From: Myxococcales bacterium
Lineage (GTDB): Bacteria; Myxococcota_A; Polyangia; Polyangiales; JAFGIB01
DNA: 64,000 bases
NCBI GenBank assembly: GCA_029880325.1
Contig: JAOUOP010000034.1
Location: 18,611-82,610, forward strand
Direction: 5' to 3'
Below the pieces are notes generated by a model. It was given only the letters and a program-made list of their open reading frames with translations, was not told the DNA's origin and did no database searches. How positions within the stretch are numbered: position 1 is the first letter of the stretch; every line of letters starts with the position of its first letter. Positions 45,739 through 54,078 of the stretch are shown here, one piece after another. Position numbers and translations under genes: made by a program.

Positions 45739-46500
45739 TCAGGCCGCCTGCTGTGCCAGTCGCAGCACCAACTTGTCGCGCCACTCGGCGGGGCCACCCA
45801 GAGCGAGCGACAGCAGCTTGGCGCGTTTGTAAAAGAGCTTGCATTCTGACTCCCAGGTAAAGCCGATGCCGCCATGCATGTGCACGGTCTCGCGGGCTGC
45901 CAAGTCAAATGCCTCGCTGGCGGCAGCGCGCGCGGCAGCGGCAGCCACGCTGAGTTTTCCGCTGCTGGTGCTCAGGGCCCAGGCGGCGTAGAAGCCATGG
46001 CTGCGCGCCAGGGAGATGTCGACGAAGAGGTCGACCAGGCGATGCTTGATGGCCTGAAACGAGCCCACCGGTCGCCCGAAGACGTAACGATCCATGACAT
46101 AACCCTGCATAAATGCGAGGGCACGGTCGGCGCCGCCGAGCTGCTCGAAGGCCATCAGCGTGGCGGCCCGGTCGAGCAGGTCCTCGATGGCCGCCTCATC
46201 GCCGCCGTCGCCGAGCAGCGCGGCCCTGGCCTGCGACAGCTCTAGCCGCGAAAGAACGCGGGAACCGTCGATGCAGGCGAGCTTTTCGGCGCCGACGCCG
46301 TCGCCCTTTTCGACCACCGCCAGGCGCGTGGTCTCGCCATCGCGGCAAGCGACCACAAAGAGGCCCGCCAGGTCGCCGTCGAGCATGGGCGACTTGATAC
46401 CGCTGATACGATCGCCCTCGATGCGTGTGCTCAGGGCCTGAAGCGCAGCGCGGTCGATGCGGCCAGCGCTGGCCGAACCGCGGGGCGATTGAGTCTGGAC
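45739..46500 (-). pseudogene. Acyl-CoA dehydrogenase C-terminal fragment
   Basis: About 253 codons covering the middle and C-terminal domains (SGIKSPMLDGDLAGLF, YVFGRPVGSFQAIKHRLVDL, ARETVHMHGGIGFTWESECK). The N-terminal half is absent. The frame begins immediately after the TGA of the upstream metalloprotease gene and shares its phase, and there is no start codon until ATG 46386. The breakpoint therefore coincides with the protease 3' end. The 215-aa product from 46386 would lack the substrate-binding N-domain. Confidence 0.65.
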
Positions 46501-49206
46501 TCAGTCCACATGCAGCTTGAATGCGTAGTCCCAGTGGTTTTGCGACTCGGGCTTGATCGCCCAGTCGAGCCAACCGGACATGTGCAGGAAGTAGCCCGTG
46601 CCGTCGGCATAGGGGCCGGGGTCCGGTCCCAGGGGCGAAAGCGCCCAGCTGTACATGCTGCCGAAGGTGCCTGGGTCGATCTCGCGATAGATGTAGTAGA
46701 GATGGCCGGGGCGCAGGTTCAGCGCAACGCCATCGCTGGGTTCGAAGCTTACCCATCCGGTCGCGTTGCTGGTGGAATGCAAGGTGCCCACTGTGCGGCG
46801 CCTGAGGTCCGAGCTGTCCGCGCGACGCGAATCCTGTTCGGACTGGATCGGCAGTGCGTCAACGATGCGAATGGAATACCCCCAGTTGGCCGATTGTTGA
46901 ATGTAGAGTTCGACACGACTGAGAGTTGATGCTGGTGCACGGAAGGATTGCGCCTGCGCATAGACGTCGGCGACCACTCCGCCGTCCACGCGCGCCTGGG
47001 AGACGCTGCAGGAGGCGATGGTCGTGCCCTCGCAGCGTCCGCGATCGCAGCCGTCGCCAGCGGTGCAGACCGCGCCGTCGTCGCAGGCGCCCATGCACAG
47101 CGGTTGCCCGGCGTTCAACAGTGGCAGCTGGAAATCCCAGACGTATTGGTAGTCACAACTCAAGTAGCCGGGTTGGGCGTCCTCCTGGCCCAGGATGTCA
47201 TTGCAGCCGCTCTCCGCATCGTGCACGGCTTCGGTGTCGTATTCGCGGCCGTTGAATACGTAGTCACGCAGGTACTGGTACTTGGCGGCGATGACCGGGT
47301 TCTGGGCCGCTGCGGCGCGAAATTGCCGACCCGAGGTCACATACGACGAGAAACCTTCGGCGAACTCTTCGACCGCGGAGTGGCGGCCTGGGCTGCATTC
47401 GCTGACCTGGAAACCGTACCAGGTGATGAAGTTCGCGGGATCATCGGTCAGCCGCGGTAAACAGGTGTCGTTGCTCTGGGTCGGGTCCGGGGAGATGTCG
47501 TGGGAGAAGGCATAGTAGTCCTGGGAAAGGATGTATCCGGACAGGGGACGGCCGGGCAGAGGATTGCGAAATGAGCCGTCCAGATAGTGCGCATACTCAT
47601 GCAGAACAGCGTTCGCGTTGACCATCGCCGCGGGGAAGCGAGCCGTCGGCTCCCGGGGGCCGTAATACGCAGCTTCGACGTAGAAGTCCTCGTTTAGGTC
47701 GATGGGCCACGATGACCAGGGGTTGCCGTCGGCGTCGGTCACGTTGCCGTTGCACTGGGTGGCGATGCAGTTGAGCAGCTCGTAGGCGTCCGGCTGCAGG
47801 TAGCTCGGCAGGGCCGCGAAGGCCTTGCCGTACAGCGCCGAAACGAAGTCGAGCGACACCATGTTGCCGTGCAAGACGCTCATTTTGTCGCGCAAAAGCC
47901 AGGACTGGGCTTCCGCGGCGAAGATCGGCTCGGCCGCCGCCAGCGCCGCGTCGATGCGCCGTAGGGTGACGGCGTCGAGCACGGACGTCTGGGGCAGGCC
48001 GTGGTCAGCCTGGAACTTCTTCAGGGCCTCGCTTTGCACGAAATCACGCGGGTTTTCGTTGAACTGCGTGTTGTAGCCGAGCATGTGCAGGGCGCTGAGG
48101 ATCTTGTAGGCGAAGATGTCGCGGTTTTGGTCCGTGTTCTTGGTGAACTGGACGGCAGAGACGTCGTAGGTCGCCCCCGAGGCGACGCGGAGCGCGCGCG
48201 CGTCGGTGCCGAAGTAGCGCGACTGCAGGCCGGCCTGGGGCGACGGCCAGAGCGCGAGCCAGCCCACGGTTTCGTGCGTGTGGGCGCCGAGGGCCTCCTC
48301 TTCCTGGACGCGCACGCGAAATCCGCTGGCGTCCAGGTCCGTGATGCGCGTTGTGACGGGGTCGGAACCGTTGAAGCTCTGGCACTGCGCGAAGACCACC
48401 GGCGCGACGGCGGCGCTGTGGGTGACGCTCGTCCAGGCATCGGTTGTCTGAACGCTGCCGGCCTGCAGCTCGACCAGGCCCGGGAGGCTGTGGCGGCCGG
48501 GCTCGACCACGAGAAAGGAGATCTCCTCGCTGCCGTGGGCCCCGTCCAGGTAGCGCCACTCCTCGATCTTGAACTGAAAGTTTTGGCCGTCCCAGCCGCG
48601 AATTCGGATGTGGGCGGGCGAGCTGCCGTTGTACGAGGTGAGGTGCGCGAAGATCAGGGCATCGATGCCGTATGGGCGCGAGGTGCTGGCCGTCTGCCAG
48701 GTCGTTGCGCTCGCCTGCGATGCCGTGAGCTTCCAGTGCTCACCGATCTGCATGCCGGAGGCGTCGAGTACCGCGGGTTCTGCCGACGATAGCAGCAGGT
48801 AGCCCACGTCCTCGGCCAGATGCGTCAACTCGGAGTCGCGCGAAGCCTCCTCTTCCACCAGCATTTGAAAGAAGGCGCCGCTGCCCACCGAGCGCGAGCG
48901 TAGGCCCGCGGGGTTGCTTCCCACAAAGCCCTGCATCGACGCGATGAGAGTCGGATCGGGGTAGTCGACGCCGCTCGAAACATCGCGAAAGCGGTCGTCC
49001 ATACGCGTGCCCGTGGTGCCAAACCACAGCGCCGGGCGCTCGATGTCCTCTTGCACGAGCGCGCCCCGCGCGGTGGCGATCTGAGGCGATGGGTCCTCTG
49101 GTCCGGGGCTCATGCACGCGGCGAACAGGGTTGCGCACAAGACGCGGATCGGAAGGTGCTTGGGAGAAACTCGGCCAATCATGCCGTGGCCCATCGCAAG
49201 CGACAT
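46501..49206 (-). CDS. Secreted zinc metalloprotease with lectin-like repeats and PG-binding domain
   Basis: 901 aa lipoprotein (FAACMS, Cys32). Three H-type-lectin-like repeats (about 85-142, 178-236 and 268-322) each end in a VEEEA- or QEEEA-like segment and an H-x-x-E-x-VGYL/VGWL motif. A peptidoglycan-binding-type fold follows (about 367-422, LHMLGYN, then LKKFQADHGLPQT). The protease core has HEYAH (His536, Glu537, His540) and a likely third ligand in EEFAEGF (Glu614/617). C-terminal Cys-rich and beta domains complete it. It probably binds glycans or cell wall of prey or self and cleaves protein. Confidence 0.8.
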   Translation of the reverse strand: MSLAMGHGMIGRVSPKHLPIRVLCATLFAACMSPGPEDPSPQIATARGALVQEDIERPALWFGTTGTRMDDRFRDVSSGVDYPDPTLIASMQGFVGSNPAGLRSRSVGSGAFFQMLVEEEASRDSELTHLAEDVGYLLLSSAEPAVLDASGMQIGEHWKLTASQASATTWQTASTSRPYGIDALIFAHLTSYNGSSPAHIRIRGWDGQNFQFKIEEWRYLDGAHGSEEISFLVVEPGRHSLPGLVELQAGSVQTTDAWTSVTHSAAVAPVVFAQCQSFNGSDPVTTRITDLDASGFRVRVQEEEALGAHTHETVGWLALWPSPQAGLQSRYFGTDARALRVASGATYDVSAVQFTKNTDQNRDIFAYKILSALHMLGYNTQFNENPRDFVQSEALKKFQADHGLPQTSVLDAVTLRRIDAALAAAEPIFAAEAQSWLLRDKMSVLHGNMVSLDFVSALYGKAFAALPSYLQPDAYELLNCIATQCNGNVTDADGNPWSSWPIDLNEDFYVEAAYYGPREPTARFPAAMVNANAVLHEYAHYLDGSFRNPLPGRPLSGYILSQDYYAFSHDISPDPTQSNDTCLPRLTDDPANFITWYGFQVSECSPGRHSAVEEFAEGFSSYVTSGRQFRAAAAQNPVIAAKYQYLRDYVFNGREYDTEAVHDAESGCNDILGQEDAQPGYLSCDYQYVWDFQLPLLNAGQPLCMGACDDGAVCTAGDGCDRGRCEGTTIASCSVSQARVDGGVVADVYAQAQSFRAPASTLSRVELYIQQSANWGYSIRIVDALPIQSEQDSRRADSSDLRRRTVGTLHSTSNATGWVSFEPSDGVALNLRPGHLYYIYREIDPGTFGSMYSWALSPLGPDPGPYADGTGYFLHMSGWLDWAIKPESQNHWDYAFKLHVD

Positions 49207-49276
49207 GCCAGCGCAGGGTTGGTCTCGGTCGGCGCGTTTTTACGCTGAAAGCGCAACGGTGCTTCCCGGGCGGCGG

Positions 49277-49323
49277 GGCAACACTTGCCTTGGCGGGCAA
49301 CAGTCGCCGGGGCAACGCTTGCC
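49277..49323. promoter_or_regulatory. Two short palindromes upstream of the metalloprotease gene
   Basis: ggcaacacttgcc (49277-49289) and ggcaacgcttgcc (49311-49323) are near-identical palindromes 34 bp apart, with a related half-site between. They could be operators or the terminator of the upstream gene. Confidence 0.4.
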
Positions 49324-49333
49324 GGTCCCCGCC

Positions 49334-49762
49334 TCAGAGCAGCTCGCCCAGCAGCTCGTCATCCCAGGCGTTGCCCCAGGCGCTGTCCTCGCGCAGGTGG
49401 CGGGAAAAGCCGCGCTCGATTTCGGAGCTGATCAGACCGAGCAGCTCCCCATCCAGGGACACGGCGACCGTCTCGCCGTCGTCGCTCCACAGAAACTCCC
49501 AGCTGCTGGACTCGGGCACCGCGCGCTTGCCCTCCGCTTCGATCAGCCTTCGGGGTGCGGGCGGGGGCGAGCGGGCCTCTTCGTAGCGCTGCAAGTCGGG
49601 CTCGTCGGGAGCGGCCGGCGTGTTGAGGATCCAGCAGTCGTGGGTGGGCTGCTCGCCGTCGGGCTCGGTCAGGTAGAGCCAGACGCTGTCCTGCTCCTCG
49701 GCCACCACCGCAGTGCGCTCGGACTCGGCGTTCCACGCGCTGATGAAGACGGGCTCGTGCAT
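49334..49762 (-). CDS. Small acidic hypothetical protein
   Basis: 142 aa, acidic and rich in Trp and Glu, with no signal or membrane segment. Segments such as VFISAWNAESERTAVVAEEQ and EFLWSDDGETVAVSLDGELL look like beta-strands. No family recognised. The ATG start is the only one. It is upstream of the metalloprotease gene on the same strand (127-nt gap with palindromes). Confidence 0.6.
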   Translation of the reverse strand: MHEPVFISAWNAESERTAVVAEEQDSVWLYLTEPDGEQPTHDCWILNTPAAPDEPDLQRYEEARSPPPAPRRLIEAEGKRAVPESSSWEFLWSDDGETVAVSLDGELLGLISSEIERGFSRHLREDSAWGNAWDDELLGELL

Positions 49763-49829
49763 CGGGCGCGGTGTAGCAGCTGCCCGGGGCGCTGGACAGC
49801 CCAGCGGAACCGAAGCGACGACGGCCGCT

Positions 49830-50040
49830 CAAAACTTCCGCTGAAAACGTCCTGGCAGCTTTTTCGCCGACTTTGAACGCCTTGTCCTGGTAACGCGTGC
49901 CCTCGGGGATGAGGACCGGCAGGCACTCGGCGTCGTCGCGAATCGCGAGGGTCGGCCCTGTCCGGGTCTCGCCCGCCTGTATCGATCAGCACTCGGTCGA
50001 ACGCGCCAGGAAACAGGCCCACCGATTCGTCTCGGGTGTG
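49830..50040 (-). pseudogene. Degenerate gene remnant, frameshifted
   Basis: Two minus-strand frames join as GLFPGAFDRVLIDTG and GETRTGPTLAIRDDAECLPV, then IPEGTRYQDKAFKVGEKAAR. The codon pattern is coding-like, but stop codons and a frameshift near 49985 break it. No family recognised. The rest of the 575-bp gap 49763-50337 shows nothing I can support. Confidence 0.35.
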
Positions 50041-50337
50041 GGATGCGATTCTGGCGCGATCCCTCCGATGCGCCCCAAGAAATCCGAGCCTCGGTCAACT
50101 CGAAGTTTCTGGCGTTGCAGCATTCCCCTGCGCCGTGCTTCCAACAGGACGACAGTTCGTGGCACAGCCCCAGACCGCGACATCAATGCCCCAGTTTCGC
50201 GACTTTCGCCATCCTGCGGACGCACCAGTGCGCCGCGAGAGCCGTATCCCGCGACGCATGCCCCCATGGGGCTCTGACCTCAGTCAAGGGCAGGGGTCGG
50301 AGCCGCTCCTCGTCGGGCCACCTGGCAGGCGGCCTCT

Positions 50338-50619
50338 TCACTTGTCGCGCAGAATCACCAGCCGCCGAGACCTGGCGACGTGTTCATTGCCGCCGGTTCG
50401 ATCGAAGCGATGACGCACGACCGGCGCCCCTCGGGCGCGCTTTTTGGGTCGCTCCGCAGAGCCCAGAGCCGGCACATCGGCGTTGGCATCGTTGTCATCC
50501 GGCTCACTGCTGTCGACCGGTACGCACTGCGCGTACTCGCAGATGACCTCGGCCTCTTCTTCGAAGCTTTCGTTCACGAAGGCCATCAAAGCGTGCAAGC
50601 CCTTACAGGAGTTCCGCAA
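50338..50619 (-). CDS. Small hypothetical protein, acidic then basic
   Basis: 93 aa. An acidic first half (FVNESFEEEAEVICEYAQC) is followed by an Asp/Asn/Ala stretch and an Arg/Lys-rich end. It overlaps the 3' end of the tetR gene by 17 nt; the internal ATG at 50586 would avoid this. No homologue recognised. It could be a spurious frame. Confidence 0.4.
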   Translation of the reverse strand: MRNSCKGLHALMAFVNESFEEEAEVICEYAQCVPVDSSEPDDNDANADVPALGSAERPKKRARGAPVVRHRFDRTGGNEHVARSRRLVILRDK

Positions 50620-51283
50620 CCAGCGTGAAAACCTGATCCCCGACGCGGTCGCGCTGGCTCGTCATCGAGACGCCCATGCGCAAGCCGACCAACGGCGGTC
50701 GGGGCTTGCGCCGAGCGAGTCGCATGCTGGATGCGAACAGCTCCAGCGCTTCGGTGGTGGCGGCGCGGTCGCCGGTTGTCAGCAAATCGAGCAGCAGGCC
50801 CCGCAGCACAGCCAGCCACAGTCGCGCCTGACCGCGCGCCTCGCGTCGCGTGAGGCGGAACTGCCGATGCAACGCATCGACGAGGCTGTCGACCCAGCCG
50901 TCCACCACCTGCGAAAGGAAGCGGTCGAAGCGCTCGCTGTCACCCAGCGCCTGTCCGTACACCTCGAACATCAGACGCGCGAACGACAGGTTCTCGGGCG
51001 ATGCCAGGTCGGCCCAGGTATCTTCGATCCAGGGCACAACCCCGTGCCCGGCCGTTTCCGCGAGCGCCCTGCGGTCCCGTTCGTGCACGCGTGTCGTCAC
51101 CGCGTCCCAGAACTCGGCGGTCGAGCCGAAGTGATAGATCAGCATCCGGTGGCTCGTCCCCAGCTGCGTCGCGATCGAGCGCAGCGACGTGTCGCCGAGG
51201 CCCTGCTTCTGGACCAGCGCCATCGCGCGCTCGATCAGGTCATCCCTGAACGAAGCGGCCAGGGTGTGGTCCTCAGCCGCCAT
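50603..51283 (-). CDS. TetR-family transcriptional regulator
   Basis: 226 aa. The TetR DNA-binding region reads IERAMALVQKQGLGDTSLRS and LGTSHRMLIYHFGSTAEFW (about 17-60). The helical C-terminal domain is followed by a basic tail. The ATG at 51283 lies 8 nt from a 24-bp palindrome, so autoregulation is likely. The target is unknown; the adjacent minus-strand lipoprotein gene ends 170 nt upstream. Confidence 0.85.
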   Translation of the reverse strand: MAAEDHTLAASFRDDLIERAMALVQKQGLGDTSLRSIATQLGTSHRMLIYHFGSTAEFWDAVTTRVHERDRRALAETAGHGVVPWIEDTWADLASPENLSFARLMFEVYGQALGDSERFDRFLSQVVDGWVDSLVDALHRQFRLTRREARGQARLWLAVLRGLLLDLLTTGDRAATTEALELFASSMRLARRKPRPPLVGLRMGVSMTSQRDRVGDQVFTLVAELL

Positions 51284-51290
51284 CCTGCGC

Positions 51291-51314
51291 GCTCTGCACC
51301 ACATGGTACAGAGC
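51291..51314. promoter_or_regulatory. Candidate TetR operator (24-bp palindrome)
   Basis: The arms GCTCTG and CAGAGC are centred on accacatggt, giving a near-perfect 24-bp palindrome just upstream of the tetR start. Confidence 0.6.
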
Positions 51315-51453
51315 GGCCGCGATCCGGTCCCGGCGCCAATACGAGGCCGTGGCCGGGTGTTGGCGCAAGGAGCACAGCCGCATCCCCCCACACTGGAGTC
51401 TCGGAAACCTCACGCCCCACGAGCTCCGGCGTAGCCCCGAACCAGCAGCCCCT

Positions 51454-52044
51454 CTATTCGAAAAGTGCGCTGAATATCTTCAAGTCCCACTGGAATGGCG
51501 GGCAGGAGGCCACGCGTGAGACGTGCTCCGAGGGCTCGGCCTCGGCCTGCCGGACGCGCACCGCCTGTAGCTGCGTAAGGCAATCCCCGGCGGAGTCGGG
51601 ATCGGGTTTGCTGGACTCCACCAGCACGACCGGGCCCCGCCGGGGCGACTCGACGCGCGCTCTGCCGGCAGGGTCGAGGTGGAAACGACAAGGGCTCGGC
51701 AGCTGGAGCGCGACGGGCGCGGCATCGCCCGCGAGCAGAGTGCAAATGCCGTCTTGCGCGTCGACCCGCAGGGATAGGCCATCGATGACGACGCTGCTAC
51801 CTGGTGCGGCCGCCTTGGGCGCAGCGGCAACAGCGGCGGTTGGCTCGGAGTCGGGCTTCGGCCAAGAGACGTCAGGCGCGGACAGCCCGGACCCTCTCTC
51901 GCGCGCTGCCTCTGCCTTCGGAGGATCGTGTTCGGCCTTTTCGTGCGCGGCGCACGCCGAAGACGAAAGCGCCAGCGCGAAAATGACAGCAGTCCAAGCA
52001 CCCCTTCCGTCAGAGATGGCGCTCACGTCAGGGCCCAGAACCAT
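51454..52044 (-). CDS. Putative immunity lipoprotein paired with the Tae4-like amidase
   Basis: 196 aa. The signal peptide AVIFALALSSSACAAHEKAE has Cys in SSSAC (about residue 31), predicting a periplasmic lipoprotein. An Ala/Pro/Glu linker leads to a small domain with four cysteines (DGICTLLA, SPCRFHLD, AGDCLTQLQ, VASCPPFQW) that could form two disulfides. The start overlaps the amidase gene by 22 nt. A periplasmic partner directly after a cell-wall amidase fits a Tai4-type immunity role, but no sequence similarity to Tai4 was recognised. Confidence 0.6.
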   Translation of the reverse strand: MVLGPDVSAISDGRGAWTAVIFALALSSSACAAHEKAEHDPPKAEAARERGSGLSAPDVSWPKPDSEPTAAVAAAPKAAAPGSSVVIDGLSLRVDAQDGICTLLAGDAAPVALQLPSPCRFHLDPAGRARVESPRRGPVVLVESSKPDPDSAGDCLTQLQAVRVRQAEAEPSEHVSRVASCPPFQWDLKIFSALFE

Positions 52045-52745
52045 ATTTGTGCGGACTTGTTGCCCGGGTCGTCGTAGGTCTTGGTCGTGCCCCGCTTCCA
52101 AAGATCGATGTGGTCGCCGCGACGCGTGGTTTCTCCAGCGCGTGTGAAGCAGTCTTTGAAGAAGATAATTCCTTGCGCAGTGGCCAGGCTACGTTTGGCT
52201 GCTGCTGGGTCGCTGAAGATCTGCGGACGTCCCAGGTGCCTGCGCCACAACCAGACCGCCAGTGATTCGGCACCACGGGCATGCCCGTGCTTGCACTTGG
52301 GCTCACTGTAGGTCGTCTTGTTCACCTTGATGGTCTTCTCGGTGTTGAGGGTTAGGCTCATACGGACTGCACACTGATTGCTCCAACCCTGATCGCACGG
52401 CGAGCTTTCCCTCGGATACGAGTTCCACAGGTTGTTGAAGCTCGGTCGTAGGCGGGCAGTTGAACTCGACGGCGAGGTGGTACGCGGCGGCAGGCCGGTA
52501 GCGTTGAGCGATCGCAGGGTGCGGCCGCCGGGATCGACCCGACCATCGGGTCGTGTCATACCGACGACGCGTGTCTGGAAGCGCTCGATGGCGGCGATGG
52601 TCAGGTTGCCAACTTTGCCGTCATCATCGAGAGCCTTTGTAGGCGGAATCGACGCCAAGTGGTCGTTGAGCAAGCGCTGAATGGTTTCTACGTCTGCCGC
52701 GAGATTCGTACCGCGGCGCCCCACCGATGCAGAAATATTGGGCAT
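52023..52745 (-). CDS. Tae4-like type VI amidase effector with N-terminal peptidoglycan-binding domain
   Basis: 240 aa. Residues about 15-82 form a PG-binding-1-like domain (VETIQRLLNDHLA, DGKVGNLTIAAIERFQ). The second half fits the Tae4 amidase (NlpC/P60-like) layout: PSFNNLWNSYP, catalytic Cys125 in NQCAVRMS, then GIIFFKDCF and GDHIDLWK (His212, Asp214). It would cut the peptide stem of peptidoglycan after delivery to a rival's periplasm. No secretion-system gene is in the window, so delivery is unknown; there is no signal peptide. Confidence 0.75.
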   Translation of the reverse strand: MPNISASVGRRGTNLAADVETIQRLLNDHLASIPPTKALDDDGKVGNLTIAAIERFQTRVVGMTRPDGRVDPGGRTLRSLNATGLPPRTTSPSSSTARLRPSFNNLWNSYPRESSPCDQGWSNQCAVRMSLTLNTEKTIKVNKTTYSEPKCKHGHARGAESLAVWLWRRHLGRPQIFSDPAAAKRSLATAQGIIFFKDCFTRAGETTRRGDHIDLWKRGTTKTYDDPGNKSAQIWFWALT

Positions 52746-52781
52746 AACTGGAGCAACTTACACGGAAAACGTCCCGAGGAA

Positions 52782-52866
52782 ACCGTCCTGGCAGCTTGTC
52801 GGCCCTGCTTGTCGGCCTTGAGGAGAACGTCCGACTCCGCGGAGACCGTCCTGGCAGCTTGTCGGC
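52782..52866. repeat. 22-nt direct repeat pair
   Basis: accgtcctggcagcttgtcg(gc) occurs at 52782-52803 and 52845-52866. The 14-mer cgtcctggcagctt also occurs at 49848-49861. All three copies are in gene-free or degenerate sequence around the effector locus. Confidence 0.6.
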
Positions 52867-52919
52867 TACCGGCAGCCACTGCCGCCGTCCGGTTTCGCCG
52901 AAAGGCGAATAAAACGTAA

Positions 52920-52973
52920 CCAGCCTGTACGCGGTCCCCGGCCGGAATCGGCCGGGGACCGCGTACAGGCTGG
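52920..52973. terminator. Perfect 25-bp hairpin
   Basis: Arms 52920-52944 and 52949-52973 are exact complements around a gaat loop, with no mismatch. It lies in the 600-bp gene-free stretch between the amidase and the sigma factor. No U-tract follows. It could be a terminator, an attenuator or the palindromic end of a mobile element. Confidence 0.6.
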
Positions 52974-52990
52974 CCGCAGGTCGAGCGCGG

Positions 52991-53095
52991 CAGCTTGCGG
53001 CGAGCCCAAGCCGCGATGCCGCAGGCTGGGGGGCGAGCCGGGCGGCCGGCCGGCCGACGGGAGGGCGCAGCAGCTTGCGGCGAGCCCGAGCCGCG
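52991..53095. repeat. 25-nt direct repeat pair
   Basis: cagcttgcggcgagccc(a/g)agccgcg occurs at 52991-53015 and 53071-53095 with one mismatch. It is part of the repeat-rich gap 52746-53348, in which I see no gene. Confidence 0.6.
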
Positions 53096-53230
53096 CGACC
53101 GGAGGCGCGGGCTACGTGGCCGGCGCAAGATCGACAACTCGGGGTTGCAGCGATTTTGGGTCTTTTCGCACGGGTCGGACGGATCCGTCGGTGCCCGTGC
53201 GGCTGACCCGGCAGCGATCGCCCGGAACCA

Positions 53231-53278
53231 ACCTGTACACCAATCCCGGCCGGACCTGGTCGGGATCGGCGTACAGCC
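53231..53278. repeat. Imperfect hairpin related to the one at 52920
   Basis: Arms 53231-53251 and 53258-53278 pair at 16 of 21 positions. The left arm (acctgtacaccaatcccggc) resembles the left arm of the perfect hairpin (gcctgtacgcggtccccggc). It lies about 70 nt before the sigma factor start. Confidence 0.5.
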
Positions 53279-53348
53279 GGGCTACGTCTTCCAGCCAGGG
53301 AGTCGAACCCATTGACAGCCCGCGTACGGCGCGGCTACAGCCTGCCTC

Positions 53349-53966
53349 ATGGGGACGCCGGAGCAGCCGACCGAAGAGCCCGGCGACCTCGTCCTCCTCG
53401 CCGCGTGGCGCGAGGGAGACCAGCGGGCCGGCAACCAGCTCTTCGAGCGTCACTTCGAGGCGATATACCGCTTCTTTCGCAGCAAGCTCGAAAACGGAGC
53501 CGATGACCTCGTGCAGGAGACTTTCCTCGCGTGCACGCGAAACCGGGAGGTGATCCGGTCAGAGTCGAGCTTTCGGACGTACCTCTTTTGCGTGGCGAGG
53601 AGCAAGCTCTTCGACGCCCTCCGCAAGCGAATGCGCGGCGGGACGGACGTCTCTCTCCGTACCATGGCCGACCTGCGCGACTCTCCCTCCACCTGGGTTG
53701 CACGGAACGAGGACCTCCAGCTCCTCGGTGCGGCCCTCGAGCGACTGCCGCTCGAGCTCCAGCTCGTGCTCGAGCTGTTCTATTTTGAGGAACAGTCTGC
53801 TTCGGCGGTCGCCCAGATCCTCGAGATCCCGGAAGGCACGGTGCGGAGCCGGATCCGGCGTGCGCTCGATCGGCTCCGAGTTCACATCGCGAAGGTTGCG
53901 CCGAACGCCGACGCGGCGCGAAACGCGTTCAATGAGCTCGATGGGCTGGTCGCAGCGCGACGGTGA
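53349..53966 (+). CDS. ECF-type RNA polymerase sigma factor
   Basis: 205 aa. Region 2 is LFERHFEAIYRFFRSKLENG and DDLVQETFLACTRNREV (about 30-70); region 4 is LPLELQLVLELFYFEEQSAS and LEIPEGTVRSRIRRALDRLR (about 137-180). It is complete, in contrast to the fragment at 1969. A Ser/Thr kinase and a helical protein follow. Sigma plus kinase pairs are common in this phylum, but no anti-sigma factor is visible. Confidence 0.9.
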   Translation: MGTPEQPTEEPGDLVLLAAWREGDQRAGNQLFERHFEAIYRFFRSKLENGADDLVQETFLACTRNREVIRSESSFRTYLFCVARSKLFDALRKRMRGGTDVSLRTMADLRDSPSTWVARNEDLQLLGAALERLPLELQLVLELFYFEEQSASAVAQILEIPEGTVRSRIRRALDRLRVHIAKVAPNADAARNAFNELDGLVAARR

Positions 53967-54078
53967 GTACGCGCTGCTCGAGTGGAGCCCACCGGGACTT
54001 ACGGCTGGTACCTACGCGCCATGCTCAGCGTCGGTCTGGCCAGACCTGTACCGTAGCTTTTCCGCGTTCGGGCGGTGA

